Below are positions 8,531 to 17,044 of a stretch of DNA of 64,000 nucleotides, piece after piece; the first letter of the stretch is position 1; every line of letters begins with the position of its first letter. Under the pieces are notes generated by a model. That model was not told where the DNA came from and ran no database searches. It was given only the letters and a program-made list of their open reading frames with translations. Source of the DNA: Terriglobales bacterium (lineage in GTDB: Bacteria > Acidobacteriota > Terriglobia > Terriglobales > Acidobacteriaceae). The translations under genes were made by a program, and so were the position numbers. The stretch is from positions 1 to 64,000 of the forward strand of contig JAICXB010000004.1 in assembly GCA_025980765.1 (NCBI GenBank), written 5' to 3'.

Positions 8531-9052
8531 TTATTTCGGAGTGGTCTTGTCCACAAGCTTTTCGATATGGAACTCGGCCACTTCTAGTTTGGTGTCGGCT
8601 TCCACCAGGCTCATCTTCAGATCGAGATAGGCTTCCAGCTCTCCCATGTCATGCAGCGATGCCGGATTGGGCAGGGCGTGAAATTCCTGCTGAAATTCAG
8701 TCTCCCCTTCCTGCAGGGCAGGCAGGATCGAGTTGGAAATCTCAGCAAGCTGGTCAGAGTTGGGCGGCTGCTGCTGCTCAGCAAGAGCAGAAAACAGCTG
8801 GTCGGCCTCGAAGAGAGCGCTCTGCGTGGGACCTTCTATGTCAGCGGTTTGCAGCACTTGGGTTGCAACCGGCGCCAAGCTGGGGAATTGTGACGCTTTC
8901 GTCGCCGCGTCCCGCACTTTTTGCACGGCGGGAGTCAACAGCGCGATCAAGACGGCAATGATGGCAATCACTACCAGCAGTTCTATTAAGGTGAAACCGG
9001 TCTCGCGACGCCCCGGCTTGGTTAGAGTTGTTGCTACCGGTTTGCTACGCAT
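8531..9052 (-). CDS. Pseudopilin-like protein with N-methylation signal (paralog B)
   Basis: A predicted 173-residue paralog of the protein at 5249-5761. The leader [19 protein letters not shown] precedes [20 protein letters not shown], with the conserved Glu at mature position 5. The ATG at 9052 has GGAGG 8 bases upstream, which fixes the start; an ATG at 9067 is less good. The body matches paralog A almost without gaps, including [38 protein letters not shown] and NPASLHD, and it ends [10 protein letters not shown]. Two helical pseudopilin-like proteins in an exported-protein cluster suggest minor fibre subunits or secretion pseudopilins. No assembly ATPase or secretin lies nearby. Confidence 0.8.
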   Translation of the reverse strand: MRSKPVATTLTKPGRRETGFTLIELLVVIAIIAVLIALLTPAVQKVRDAATKASQFPSLAPVATQVLQTADIEGPTQSALFEADQLFSALAEQQQPPNSDQLAEISNSILPALQEGETEFQQEFHALPNPASLHDMGELEAYLDLKMSLVEADTKLEVAEFHIEKLVDKTTPK

Positions 9053-9198
9053 CTCACTATCCTCCATTTTTGATTTAGCTAAAAAAATCGTCCTCTGATG
9101 TCTGGCTTCGTGCTACGACAGGCGGTAGCAGCACCGGCATTCTGATCGGGCGAAGTGTTTTGCTCTTGATCGCCAGTTTTAGAACCCATCGTTGCGAC

Positions 9199-10644
9199 CT
9201 AATAAGTGATCAGAATGTAGCCGTCGGTTCCGGCAGCTCCTCCCGCGCCACCAGACGCTCCTTGTTGGGGAATTGAGCCCACTGACGGTATTCCGCCGAG
9301 ACCAGCCGTAACTCCCTGCGAATTCGTGGTGCATGATTGTCCGTTTCCGCCGTTTCGGCCGACGCCGTTGGCAGAAGTGGTGCCGATGCCGCCCACGCCA
9401 CCGGAACCACATCCGAAGGCGAAGCCGTTTTCAAAAAGAGGGCCTCCGCCACCGCCTCCTGCAGCCTTCGCCAGGGGATTCGATGAGCTGTCGGTTATCT
9501 CCGAAGGGCCACCATCGTCGCCAGGAGTTCCAGAACTAGTGCATGGCGGAAGGCAAAATGATCCATCGCTGCCTGCGGCCCCGCCTGCGCCGACAACAAT
9601 GTTGTATGTGGCCTCGGGTGTCACAGCGACAACCGCGCGGCTGTAGGCTCCAGCCCCGCCACCGCTTCCAACGGCAACGCCGGGTCCTCCGCCGGGTGCT
9701 TCGAGGGATCCGCCGCCGCCACCGCCTCCACCCCACATTTCAATCAAGAGATGAGTCACACCGGCGGGGACAGTAAAGCTGCTACTGGCGGTGAATTCCT
9801 GGATGCCGCTGAACCCTCCACCTCCAGAACCGGCAGGACCAGATGGACCTTGGGGTCCGATAAGTCCGATCGGCCCTTGCGGTCCCGGAGGACCAACGAT
9901 GCTGGCGCCGGGGAGTCCCGGTGGGCCTTGTGGGCCGACTGGTCCAGCTGGACCTTGCGCTCCGACAGCGCCGACCGGACCTGTGGCTCCCGGCGCTCCG
10001 GTAGCTCCCGCTGGACCTTGCGGTCCTTGCGGACCCGGCGGTCCCTGCGCCCCCGCCGGGCCGTTCAGCTCGATCTCCAACTCAGGGATGTTGCCGGTGA
10101 GTAAACTTTCTTTCGAATCGAAGGAGAAGTTGCCTGCTGAACTGGCCAGGGCCACGCCGTTATTGGCCACGCTGCCGTCGAGCCAGCTTTGGGCTAGTGC
10201 GGTGATATCAATCAGCAGGAATTGATTGCGGCTCGCGCTGGTGACGGCGATCGGAAGGTTTCCCGTCGCGGAAGCGCCGGGTACCGGCGCCGGCGTGTTA
10301 AATGTGACCGAGTTCTCGTTCCAACTGTCGTTGACCTGGAAGACATCGAAGCTGCCGCTTTTTGCCACGTCATCCACGTAGAGACGCAGAGTTGCTTTGC
10401 TGACGGTGGTTCCGGTCGGGATGCCGGAGAGATCGAAGCGAATGTAAGCAGTCTCCCGCGGGCTAACCGCCAGAGCGATGTCGGGACCGAAATTGACGTT
10501 TGGTGCGGCCTTACTGACGAAGGTGTCGCCGCTGGGTGGCGCCTGGGCCAGCGCTGCCGACGTAAAGAACAAACTTCCCAAGAACGCGAATACAAACCAA
10601 ACGCTTTCGTATCGCCGGGCCAGTTTCCATGCAGAAAGAGGCAT
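9199..10644 (-). CDS. Secreted DNRLRE - collagen-like - glycine-rich fusion protein
   Basis: A predicted 481-residue exported protein in four parts. A signal peptide ends near AALAQAP. A DNRLRE-type beta-sandwich follows (about residues 38-195) with [30 protein letters not shown] and ITALAQSWL. Next come about 26 Gly-X-Y triplets (about 195-280), rich in GPQ and GPP, with one break at GASIV. The C-terminal 180 residues start with [19 protein letters not shown] and are extremely glycine rich, like tip domains of tail fibres and adhesins. A trimeric collagen stalk displaying a head domain is the likely shape. The role is inferred to be adhesion or matrix. GGAGGAG precedes the ATG. Confidence 0.85.
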   Translation of the reverse strand: MPLSAWKLARRYESVWFVFAFLGSLFFTSAALAQAPPSGDTFVSKAAPNVNFGPDIALAVSPRETAYIRFDLSGIPTGTTVSKATLRLYVDDVAKSGSFDVFQVNDSWNENSVTFNTPAPVPGASATGNLPIAVTSASRNQFLLIDITALAQSWLDGSVANNGVALASSAGNFSFDSKESLLTGNIPELEIELNGPAGAQGPPGPQGPQGPAGATGAPGATGPVGAVGAQGPAGPVGPQGPPGLPGASIVGPPGPQGPIGLIGPQGPSGPAGSGGGGFSGIQEFTASSSFTVPAGVTHLLIEMWGGGGGGGGSLEAPGGGPGVAVGSGGGAGAYSRAVVAVTPEATYNIVVGAGGAAGSDGSFCLPPCTSSGTPGDDGGPSEITDSSSNPLAKAAGGGGGGPLFENGFAFGCGSGGVGGIGTTSANGVGRNGGNGQSCTTNSQGVTAGLGGIPSVGSIPQQGASGGAGGAAGTDGYILITY

Positions 10645-10689
10645 TGCCGTTCTCCTCCGTTCCCTCGTTTATGCTTTTGACCGGTACTT

Positions 10690-10743
10690 CTTTGGAGCTC
10701 TTGTCCACCAACTTCTCGTTTGGATTTCGGCCGCCTTGAGCTT
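10690..10743 (-). pseudogene. Relic of a pseudopilin 3' end (tail C)
   Basis: The minus strand reads KLKAAEIQ and, after a one-base frameshift, EKLVDKSSKE. This matches the pseudopilin B end [19 protein letters not shown]. Nothing of the N-terminal helix or body remains. Directly beside it, at 10746, begins the leader element that in copy A lies upstream of the pseudopilin start. The relic therefore looks like a third pseudopilin whose body was deleted, joining tail to leader. Confidence 0.7.
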
Positions 10744-10745
10744 CC

Positions 10746-10807
10746 GGTTCTTGCCTATATAGGCGTAAGCCGCTAGCCAGAACTCTCATCCCGGCCCATT
10801 TTTTTTG
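10746..10807. repeat. Pseudopilin leader element, copy 2
   Basis: Counterpart of 5826-5888, with the shared blocks GGTTCTTG, TATAGGCGTAAG, AGAACTCTCAT and CCGG followed by eight Ts. It sits between the minus-strand collagen-like gene and the plus-strand sigma factor gene, about 100 bases upstream of the former. It could now serve as the promoter or leader region of the collagen-like gene. Confidence 0.65.
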
Positions 10808-10818
10808 CGATTGTTTAC

Positions 10819-10845
10819 TTGAGGTCGCGGAAGTATGGCTATAAT
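10819..10845 (+). promoter_or_regulatory. Candidate promoter of the ECF sigma gene
   Basis: A perfect TATAAT lies at 10840-10845, with TTGAGG 15 bases upstream as a possible -35 element. The ATG of the sigma gene follows 45 bases later. The spacer is shorter than the usual 17 bases, so the assignment is tentative. Confidence 0.4.
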
Positions 10846-10890
10846 TCCCCGAATTTCTCGAAGTAGAGGCTGGCTGGCATTGGGAGGGGT

Positions 10891-11487
10891 ATGCGGCCGT
10901 TACCCGCAGAGGAGGTCAGCACATTGCTTCAGGCCTGGAGCAATGGCGACCAAGTTGCGCTGGAGAAGCTCACTCCCATTGTCTATGACGAACTGCGTCG
11001 CCTGGCCCGTCACTACCTGAAAGGCGAGCGCAGCGCCCTTACCCTGCAAACCACCGCCCTGGTCAACGAAGCGTATCTGCGACTGGTCAACTACAAGAAA
11101 ATGCGCTTTGAAAATCGCGCGCATTTCTTCGCGGTGTCGGCGCAATTGATGCGGCGGATACTGGTGGACCACGCGCGCAAGCGCAATTTGAAGCGCGGCG
11201 GGGGAATTCAGCACGTCACCATGGAAGAGACCTGCGTCATCGGAGCCGGACGAGGGCCGGACTTGCTGGCCTTGGATGAAGCAATGCGGGACCTCGCCCG
11301 CTTCGACGAGCGCAAAGCCCGAGTGGTCGAATTGCGCTTTTTCGGCGGTCTGAGCGTGGAAGAAACCGCCGAGGTGCTGAAAGTTTCTGCAGTCACGGTC
11401 ATGCGGGATTGGAGCACTGCCCGCGCCTGGTTGTATCGCGAGATGAGCGGAGGCGTGTCGGCGCAGGAGGCAGGCAACGCAGACTGA
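10891..11487 (+). CDS. ECF-type RNA polymerase sigma factor
   Basis: A 198-residue sigma-70 family protein of the acidobacterial/planctomycete extracytoplasmic-function type. Region 2 shows VYDELRRLARHYL, then TTALVNEAYLRLVN and RAHFFAVSAQLMRRILVDHARKR. Region 4 shows RKARVVELRFFGGLSVEETAEVLKVSAVTVMRDWSTARAWL, the helix-turn-helix for the -35 element. GGGAGGGG lies just before the ATG. The kinase gene starts 8 bases after the stop, so the two form a transcription unit. No anti-sigma factor is visible. In this group activity is thought to be tied to the partner kinase; that link is inferred here. Confidence 0.9.
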   Translation: MRPLPAEEVSTLLQAWSNGDQVALEKLTPIVYDELRRLARHYLKGERSALTLQTTALVNEAYLRLVNYKKMRFENRAHFFAVSAQLMRRILVDHARKRNLKRGGGIQHVTMEETCVIGAGRGPDLLALDEAMRDLARFDERKARVVELRFFGGLSVEETAEVLKVSAVTVMRDWSTARAWLYREMSGGVSAQEAGNAD

Positions 11488-11495
11488 TTGGCATC

Positions 11496-14297
11496 ATGAA
11501 CACAGAGCGATGGAAAATCGTAGATGACTTGCTGCAGGCGGCTCTCGAAGTTGCGCCAGAGCGCCGCGGCGAATTCCTGGAGAAAGCCTGTTCTGGCGAT
11601 GCCGATTTGTTTGCTGAGATCAAGTCGCTTTTGACTTTCGATCGGAGAGCTGGAGATTTCTTGCGAGAGAGCGCAGTGGAGATGGCTGCTCGAAGCGTCG
11701 CAAACGAAATGGAAGCTCCGCCGGCCGAGTCGCTGGTCGGTCAAGTTATCTCTCACTACCGCGTGCTCAAGATGATCGGCAGCGGAGGCATGGGCAGTGT
11801 CTGGCTCGCGGAGCGCTGTGATGGCCGATTCGAGCGTAAAGTCGCGATCAAGTTCATCCATCTCGCCCTGGCCGGGCCTGCCAGTAGCGAACGATTCAAA
11901 CGTGAAGGCAGAATTCTTGGGAAACTCGCGCATCCTCAAATTGCCGAATTGATCGATGGGGGAGTAACGGATAAAGAAGAACCGTACCTCGTCTTAGAGT
12001 ATGTCGAGGGAGTACCTATTACCGAGTACTGCGATGAGCATCGGCTCGACATTGACTCGCGTGTCTGGCTCTTTCTCGACGCGGTCGCGGCGGTAGCCCA
12101 CGCGCATGCCAATCTCGTCGTACATCGCGACATCAAGCCTTCGAACGTCCTGGTGAGCAATGACGGTCAGGTGAAACTTCTGGACTTTGGCATTGCCAAG
12201 CTGCTATCGGCCAGCGAGACGGACTCGCCTACTCTGCTTACTTTGGATGCAGGCGCTGTTCTAACCCCAAAGTTTGCCGCTCCGGAACAGATCACTCAAG
12301 GCACAATTACGACCGGTACTGACATTTACGCGCTGGGTGTCCTGTTGTATGTGCTTTTGACCGGCCGGCATCCTGCGGGGCCAGGTCCGCACTCGCCTGC
12401 GGAACTGGTCAAAGCCGTGCTCGAAACAGAGCCGCCGCACGCATCGGCAAATATAACAACCGAAGCGGCCGAAAAACGCGGCGCCACTCCAGAGAAGCTC
12501 TCCCGCCAACTTCGCGGTGATTTAGATACGATTCTCGGGAAAGCTCTGAAGAAGAAGCCAGCCGAGCGGTACAACTCGGTGAGCGCCTTCGCAGACGACC
12601 TGCGTGGCTATCTCAAGCACGAGCCAATTAGCGCTCGACCCGACACGCTGGCTTATCGAACCACCCGGTTTGTGCGCCGCAACTTTGCGCTGGTAAGCCT
12701 TGTCGCGTTGGCAGTCGCATTCGTGATCGCCAGTCTCTCAACCGGACTTTACCTGGCAAATCGCGAGCGCAAGATCGCTGAACAGCGATTCGCTGAAGTG
12801 CGAGAACTGGCCAACAAGTTCATCGACCTCGATAACAAGATCAGAGGCATTCCCGGCACCACTGAACTCCGAATGCAGATGGTGACTGACTCTTTGCAAT
12901 ATCTCAGTTCGCTAAGCACTCAAACTCACATCGAAAAGGACTTGGCCCTGGAAATTGCGTATGCCTACGTGCGCGTCGCACACGCTCAAGGAGATCCCAC
13001 GTCTCCCAATTTGGGACAATTCATGGAGGCGGGAGCCAGTCTGAATAATGCGGAGAGGTTCGTCGACCCCGTGCTAGCGCAGGATCCAAAGAACCGGCGG
13101 GCATTATTTATTGCCACCACCATCGGGCATGATCGCATGGCGCTAGCCGACACTCTGGGCCAACGCGCGGAAGAGGTTACGCAAGCCCGGAAAACTGCTT
13201 CTTTGATTGAACGATTTATGAGCCTGGGGCCCGCCAGTCCGTCGGACGCTTATAGCATGGCGTACTTTTATGGGAACGTCGCAGACGTTTTTATGGAAGG
13301 GAGAAACATGGAGGATGCCGTGCGCAGTGCTCAGCGCGGCATAGAGATCTCGTCATCCGACCCCGGTGCGCACAGAGCGGAGCCCAACCTGCGCTACGCC
13401 CTGGCGTACTCCTTGTTTGAAATGGGCAATTTCGATCTCGCGCTGAAAACAGTGAATCAGGCGATTGCCGGGCAAGAAACGCTAGCCGCTAGTGGGCACG
13501 CCGCATCGCGGGTGAACTTGGCGGACGCTCTCTGCCTGAAGGGTGAAATCCTGGGCAGAGTGGATGCTGAGCCGAGCCTGGGCAGGCCCAACGAAGCTCT
13601 GCCGGACTTGCAGCGGGCGCTGGATATTGCCGAGGACCTTTCCAGGAAAGATGCCTCGGACTACTTGGGCCGGCACAACGTAGCTGTCTTCGGATTTGAG
13701 GTCGGCAATACTCTTCGACATAGCGCTCCGAAAAAGGCCTTGGCCGTCTATGACCACGGGCTAACGCGCATCCGGGAGGCAAAAAGCAACGCCGGCACAC
13801 AGCGAGACGAGGCAGAGTTACTGGTTGGCTCCTCCTATCCGCTCCGCTGGACCGGGCAGAAGGTAGAGGCCAAGCAACGCATCGAGAGAGCTCTGGAACT
13901 TTTGCATGAGGCCGGCCGATATCCGACCGACAAGATTGAACCGATGAACGCTGTCTACGATGCTCTGCGCGCCCAGGCGGATGACTACGCGGAAACCGGC
14001 GATAGGGCAAAAGCTATTGCAGCGTATCGACAACTCCTCGACAAGATGGTGGCGTGGAAGCCTGATGTGCAGAATGATCTCCGAGACGCAACATGTCTCT
14101 CGCGTACATGGAGTGCCTTGGCTGATCTCCTATACCACACCGGCCAAATCGATGAAGCAAGGCAGTTCGAAGCGCAACGTACAGAACTCTGGAAGCACTG
14201 GGAAAGTAAGCTCTCGATGGGCCAATTCCTGCTTCGTCAGTCACTAGATCAAATACAGCCACCTGGCACTTCCCCGCCAAAGGCGCCGTCCGTTTAA
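11496..14297 (+). CDS. Receptor-like serine/threonine protein kinase with TPR-type tail
   Basis: A predicted 933-residue transmembrane kinase. Residues 1-80 are a helical N-terminal region. The kinase domain (about 88-370) has the glycine loop IGSGGMGSV, Lys119 in VAIK, HRDIKPSN (His210-Asp212) and DFG (230-232), so it should be active. A single membrane helix follows (near residues 400-425, FALVSLVALAVAFVIASL). The remaining 500 residues are helical and TPR-like and would lie outside the cytoplasm. The ATG at 11496 lies 8 bases after the sigma factor gene; an in-frame upstream start would overlap it. The kinase probably senses an envelope signal and phosphorylates cytoplasmic targets, perhaps including its partner regulator. 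Confidence 0.92.
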   Translation: MNTERWKIVDDLLQAALEVAPERRGEFLEKACSGDADLFAEIKSLLTFDRRAGDFLRESAVEMAARSVANEMEAPPAESLVGQVISHYRVLKMIGSGGMGSVWLAERCDGRFERKVAIKFIHLALAGPASSERFKREGRILGKLAHPQIAELIDGGVTDKEEPYLVLEYVEGVPITEYCDEHRLDIDSRVWLFLDAVAAVAHAHANLVVHRDIKPSNVLVSNDGQVKLLDFGIAKLLSASETDSPTLLTLDAGAVLTPKFAAPEQITQGTITTGTDIYALGVLLYVLLTGRHPAGPGPHSPAELVKAVLETEPPHASANITTEAAEKRGATPEKLSRQLRGDLDTILGKALKKKPAERYNSVSAFADDLRGYLKHEPISARPDTLAYRTTRFVRRNFALVSLVALAVAFVIASLSTGLYLANRERKIAEQRFAEVRELANKFIDLDNKIRGIPGTTELRMQMVTDSLQYLSSLSTQTHIEKDLALEIAYAYVRVAHAQGDPTSPNLGQFMEAGASLNNAERFVDPVLAQDPKNRRALFIATTIGHDRMALADTLGQRAEEVTQARKTASLIERFMSLGPASPSDAYSMAYFYGNVADVFMEGRNMEDAVRSAQRGIEISSSDPGAHRAEPNLRYALAYSLFEMGNFDLALKTVNQAIAGQETLAASGHAASRVNLADALCLKGEILGRVDAEPSLGRPNEALPDLQRALDIAEDLSRKDASDYLGRHNVAVFGFEVGNTLRHSAPKKALAVYDHGLTRIREAKSNAGTQRDEAELLVGSSYPLRWTGQKVEAKQRIERALELLHEAGRYPTDKIEPMNAVYDALRAQADDYAETGDRAKAIAAYRQLLDKMVAWKPDVQNDLRDATCLSRTWSALADLLYHTGQIDEARQFEAQRTELWKHWESKLSMGQFLLRQSLDQIQPPGTSPPKAPSV

Positions 14298-14551
14298 TGC
14301 AGGTCTACAAGCCTTCGGCGATGAGACCTCTGCCTTTTGACCTAACGGGAACAGCCTGAGCCTGTCCACCTTTTCCCGGATGAACAAAGTCAGTACCGTT
14401 AGCGGTGCAAATGTTTGGGGTTCGCCGGGGATTGCTCGCGATCTAGCTTGGCAAAGATCATCCCACTTCATCCTCTCGTGATAATCTCCAACAATCGCGG
14501 AAGAACAACAATATAAATCGAGATCAATGGGACATTTGCCCAGGGAGGAAT

Positions 14552-14968
14552 ATGCAATCAGGCATGCAAACTGCACCGGTGCAACAAACGCCAAGAAGAT
14601 GGGTGTTGTGGACAGGACGTGTGGTTAGCGCCATACCTGTTGTTTTCATGTTGATGGGCTTTGCTACTGCTCTGCTGCAACCAAGTGCAGCGGCCGCCGG
14701 GATGGCACAGTTCGGGTACGCGCCGGATCGCATGCCGATCGTTCTCACTCTGGAATCGCTGGCAATCCTGTTTTATCTAATTCCACAAACGGCCGTGTTT
14801 GGCGCCGTTTTCATGACCGCCTATTTCGGAGGCGCAGTCGCCACGCACGTGCGCATCCATGATCCGGGATGGCCTCTGGCGGTAATCGGCGGAGTATGCG
14901 CCTGGATCGGCCTTTATCTACGCGAAGAACGCCTGCGCCCTCTGGTTCCGCTGCGCCGGTTGCGGTAA
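14552..14968 (+). CDS. DoxX-like small membrane protein
   Basis: A 138-residue protein with four predicted membrane helices: near GRVVSAIPVVFMLMGFATAL, LTLESLAILFYLIPQTAVFGAVFM, a short AYFGGAVATHV helix and AVIGGVCAWIGLYL. The order and the small polar loops fit the DoxX/DoxX-like family. That family is linked to quinone or thiol redox systems, but most members have no defined role. GGGAGG lies 6 bases before the ATG. The gene appears to stand alone between the kinase and a secreted protein gene. Confidence 0.75.
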   Translation: MQSGMQTAPVQQTPRRWVLWTGRVVSAIPVVFMLMGFATALLQPSAAAAGMAQFGYAPDRMPIVLTLESLAILFYLIPQTAVFGAVFMTAYFGGAVATHVRIHDPGWPLAVIGGVCAWIGLYLREERLRPLVPLRRLR

Positions 14969-15291
14969 TCGCTGTCAGAAACCGGCAATGCGCCGTCCCA
15001 AAGCCGGCATCCGGGTACCCCGTTGCTGCGTTCGCCGTCTCGAGCAATTGAAGCGAAAACATCTCTTCGAGGTCTTTCGCTACTACTTAGTCATACCGGG
15101 GCCCCTCCAGATTCTCATTGGCGAAGACGAAATTGGGGCGAACCGTCTTTGTGTAACATCCGCGGGACAAGCGGGTATTCAGGCCTCCTCTTCAATTTCA
15201 GCTGCATCTCGGATTAGCAAGAACTCCAAATGGTTCGGGACCCCCTGGCTCGCTGCTTGCGGAGTATCACTCTAAAGAGGGCCAATTCACC
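14969..15291. other. Intergenic region, no gene seen
   Basis: These 323 bases carry only short or antisense-like reading frames with no ribosome sites. The last 20 bases contain AAAGAGGG upstream of the secreted protein start at 15292. No terminator hairpin with a U-tract was found after the DoxX-like gene. Confidence 0.5.
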
Positions 15292-16128
15292 ATGCGAACA
15301 CGCACTCTGCTCGCAATCCTGCTCTGCGCAGCATTTTCGGGCGCACTGCTCGCTCAAACCACTACCCCGGGCACTCCGGGAACTTTCATGGAAGATATTC
15401 AGCGTCCCACCAGCAACGGCGCGACGGCGGACCGAGTGGGCGATGTAACCGTGAATATCAATAACGGGACTGCTGGCGATTCGCGCATTAATCTGACGTC
15501 AGCAGGCATTACTCCAGGCCTTCCGCCGCACACCACTTACTCGGTAAAGTTTTGCATCCTGGCTTCGAATCCGGTACAGTGCCACGCGGTCACGACCATC
15601 ACCACCGACGCCAGCGGCAACGCGCAAAAGAATTTCACATTTCCCAGGCTGGGAAATTATGTTGGAGTGTTTTTCTTCTCCCGCAGCGGTCACACCAATG
15701 AACTGGTCAGTGCCGTCCAGCAGGACAGCGGAGATTCCTTCTACAACGCTCACCTGCAGCGTGTTCGCAGTTTGAACTTCAGCTCGACCAACAAGAGTAT
15801 CGGCCCCCAGGGAAACGATCCCCTGAAAGATGGCACCGTCGTTCATCACGACTTTATGTTCTTCCGGGTCACACTCGCGGGCGCCAAACCTGCAACTACT
15901 TACAGCGTGAGGTGGTGCGAGTTCGGCTTCTCCGGAACCCCGAGTACGGGCTGTCCGTTTCTCGGCCAATTCAACACAGATCAGAATGGGAATGGCAGCA
16001 CCGACGTGGAATTCAGCAGCAGCACCGATCGTCACTCAACGTTTCAGGAAGGTGCCTTCCTGATTCGTCATCTGAACACCCAAGGTGGCGCTACGGAATT
16101 CCTCAGCGGATTTGTCGTGAAACGCTGA
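15292..16128 (+). CDS. Secreted beta-rich protein, unknown function
   Basis: A predicted 278-residue exported protein. A clear signal peptide (LLAILLCAAFSGALLAQ) is followed by two similar halves. Each half contains a strand pattern ending in a Cys-containing segment, YSVKFCILASNPVQCHAV in the first and YSVRWCEFGFSG then GCPF in the second. It therefore looks like two tandem beta-sandwich domains, each with one disulfide. The second half also holds HHDFMFFRVTL. I do not recognise the family. AAAGAGGG precedes the ATG. A strong GC-rich hairpin lies about 30 bases past the stop. Confidence 0.8.
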   Translation: MRTRTLLAILLCAAFSGALLAQTTTPGTPGTFMEDIQRPTSNGATADRVGDVTVNINNGTAGDSRINLTSAGITPGLPPHTTYSVKFCILASNPVQCHAVTTITTDASGNAQKNFTFPRLGNYVGVFFFSRSGHTNELVSAVQQDSGDSFYNAHLQRVRSLNFSSTNKSIGPQGNDPLKDGTVVHHDFMFFRVTLAGAKPATTYSVRWCEFGFSGTPSTGCPFLGQFNTDQNGNGSTDVEFSSSTDRHSTFQEGAFLIRHLNTQGGATEFLSGFVVKR

Positions 16129-16456
16129 TGGATTGCCGCAAACTGGCATTCTGGAACTCGACAAGGCGGGCCGTCAGGCCCGCCAGTCGAGAGCCAGGAG
16201 CAACAGCTTTATGAAGAACACTCGTAAACGGAAGCCTCTGGCGGTGGGAGCCATTGCGCGTCTCGTGGAGAATGGCAAAAATGGCTCGCCTTTTTTCACG
16301 AACTCAGGCCGCATGATGGGGCCAGTTCAGAGTGGACGTGAATTTTGCCTCGCCAATGCTCGAAGAGTTGGCCTTTACCTGGCAACCCAGGATCCCGCTG
16401 CCAAGCGGCGATAGCCTGCCAACCGCTTAGGGTGAAACAACGACCTGAGAGGCGAG
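16129..16456. other. Intergenic region with strong hairpin and a doubtful small ORF
   Basis: This stretch holds the stem-loop at 16157-16191. It also holds a 67-codon frame starting at the ATG at 16211 (MKNTRKRKPLAVGAIARL...), which has AGGAG 10 bases upstream. That product is Lys/Arg rich with no recognisable domain. It may be a small cationic protein or chance; I give the coding call about 0.2. Confidence 0.45.
16157..16191 (+). terminator. Long GC-rich stem-loop after the secreted protein gene
   Basis: CTCGAC (16157-16162) pairs with GTCGAG (16186-16191), and GGCGGGCC (16165-16172) pairs with GGCCCGCC (16177-16184) around a GTCA loop. This gives a 14-bp stem interrupted by a small asymmetric bulge. 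It begins 28 bases after the stop of the upstream gene. No run of Ts follows, so it is either a non-canonical terminator or an mRNA 3'-protecting structure. Confidence 0.6.
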
Positions 16457-17044
16457 CTAGTGCGGATGTTGTTCTGGGTGCTGTGTGCCGCCATGTTGCG
16501 GCGGTGGAGCATGCTCACCTTGCATTTCGGCGCCATGCTCGTGTTCTTCTTCGGCTTCCTGAAACACTTTCGGCGCCCCGAGGCTGCCTTTGGCCGGCAA
16601 ATGGCGAATGAATCGAACCATTGCCCAGGCTTCGTCGTCGCTGATGATGCCTTTCCATCCCGGCATTCCGCTGAAGCGAATGCCATTGTCAATAACCCAC
16701 TTCAACTGACCGTCAGTATATTTTTGCACGCGCGCTGACGCTAAGTTAGCGACCGGCGGCGAGAGCCTGCTAACAATCGGCACCCCTGTGCCTTGACCAT
16801 CAAGGCCGTGGCAAATCTCGCAGTGGTGCTGGAAGTGATCAGCGCCCTCTTTGACCGTATCGGAAGTGTCGGGGAGGGGATCCTTCGCGTCTTTATCGCC
16901 GACTCGCCAGTATTTGACCCGACTCATAATGCTCTTTTCGAGGCTGCCCGGCTTTCCAGCCGACCAATCCATGGTACCGATCACAATAAATCCGGCAACA
17001 ATCACGATGACGATTGCGATGAGAATGGTAACGAGCCAGCGCAT
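16457..17044 (-). CDS. Membrane-anchored c-type cytochrome
   Basis: A predicted 195-residue protein. The ATG at 17044 is chosen because GGAGAA lies 5 bases upstream; the ATG at 17056 has no site. An N-terminal helix (WLVTILIAIVIVIVAGFIVIG) anchors it in the membrane. A single haem site, CEICHG, is followed by a distal Met in SGMPGW, as in class I cytochromes c. The C-terminus is rich in His and Glu (EEEHEHGAEM and a final QHPEQHPH), possibly a metal-binding tail. It should carry electrons in the periplasm. It lies upstream of nothing obviously respiratory; its same-strand neighbours are a DUF2231 protein and a small exported protein. Confidence 0.88.
   Translation of the reverse strand: MRWLVTILIAIVIVIVAGFIVIGTMDWSAGKPGSLEKSIMSRVKYWRVGDKDAKDPLPDTSDTVKEGADHFQHHCEICHGLDGQGTGVPIVSRLSPPVANLASARVQKYTDGQLKWVIDNGIRFSGMPGWKGIISDDEAWAMVRFIRHLPAKGSLGAPKVFQEAEEEHEHGAEMQGEHAPPPQHGGTQHPEQHPH

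Noticed and set aside
10746-10807. Leader element as a cyclic di-GMP riboswitch
   Set aside because: I looked for the GEMM core on both strands and did not find the conserved loops or the tetraloop receptor arrangement.
11208-11939. Minus-strand frame across the sigma factor/kinase junction
   Set aside because: It overlaps two strongly supported genes on the other strand and has no recognisable domain.
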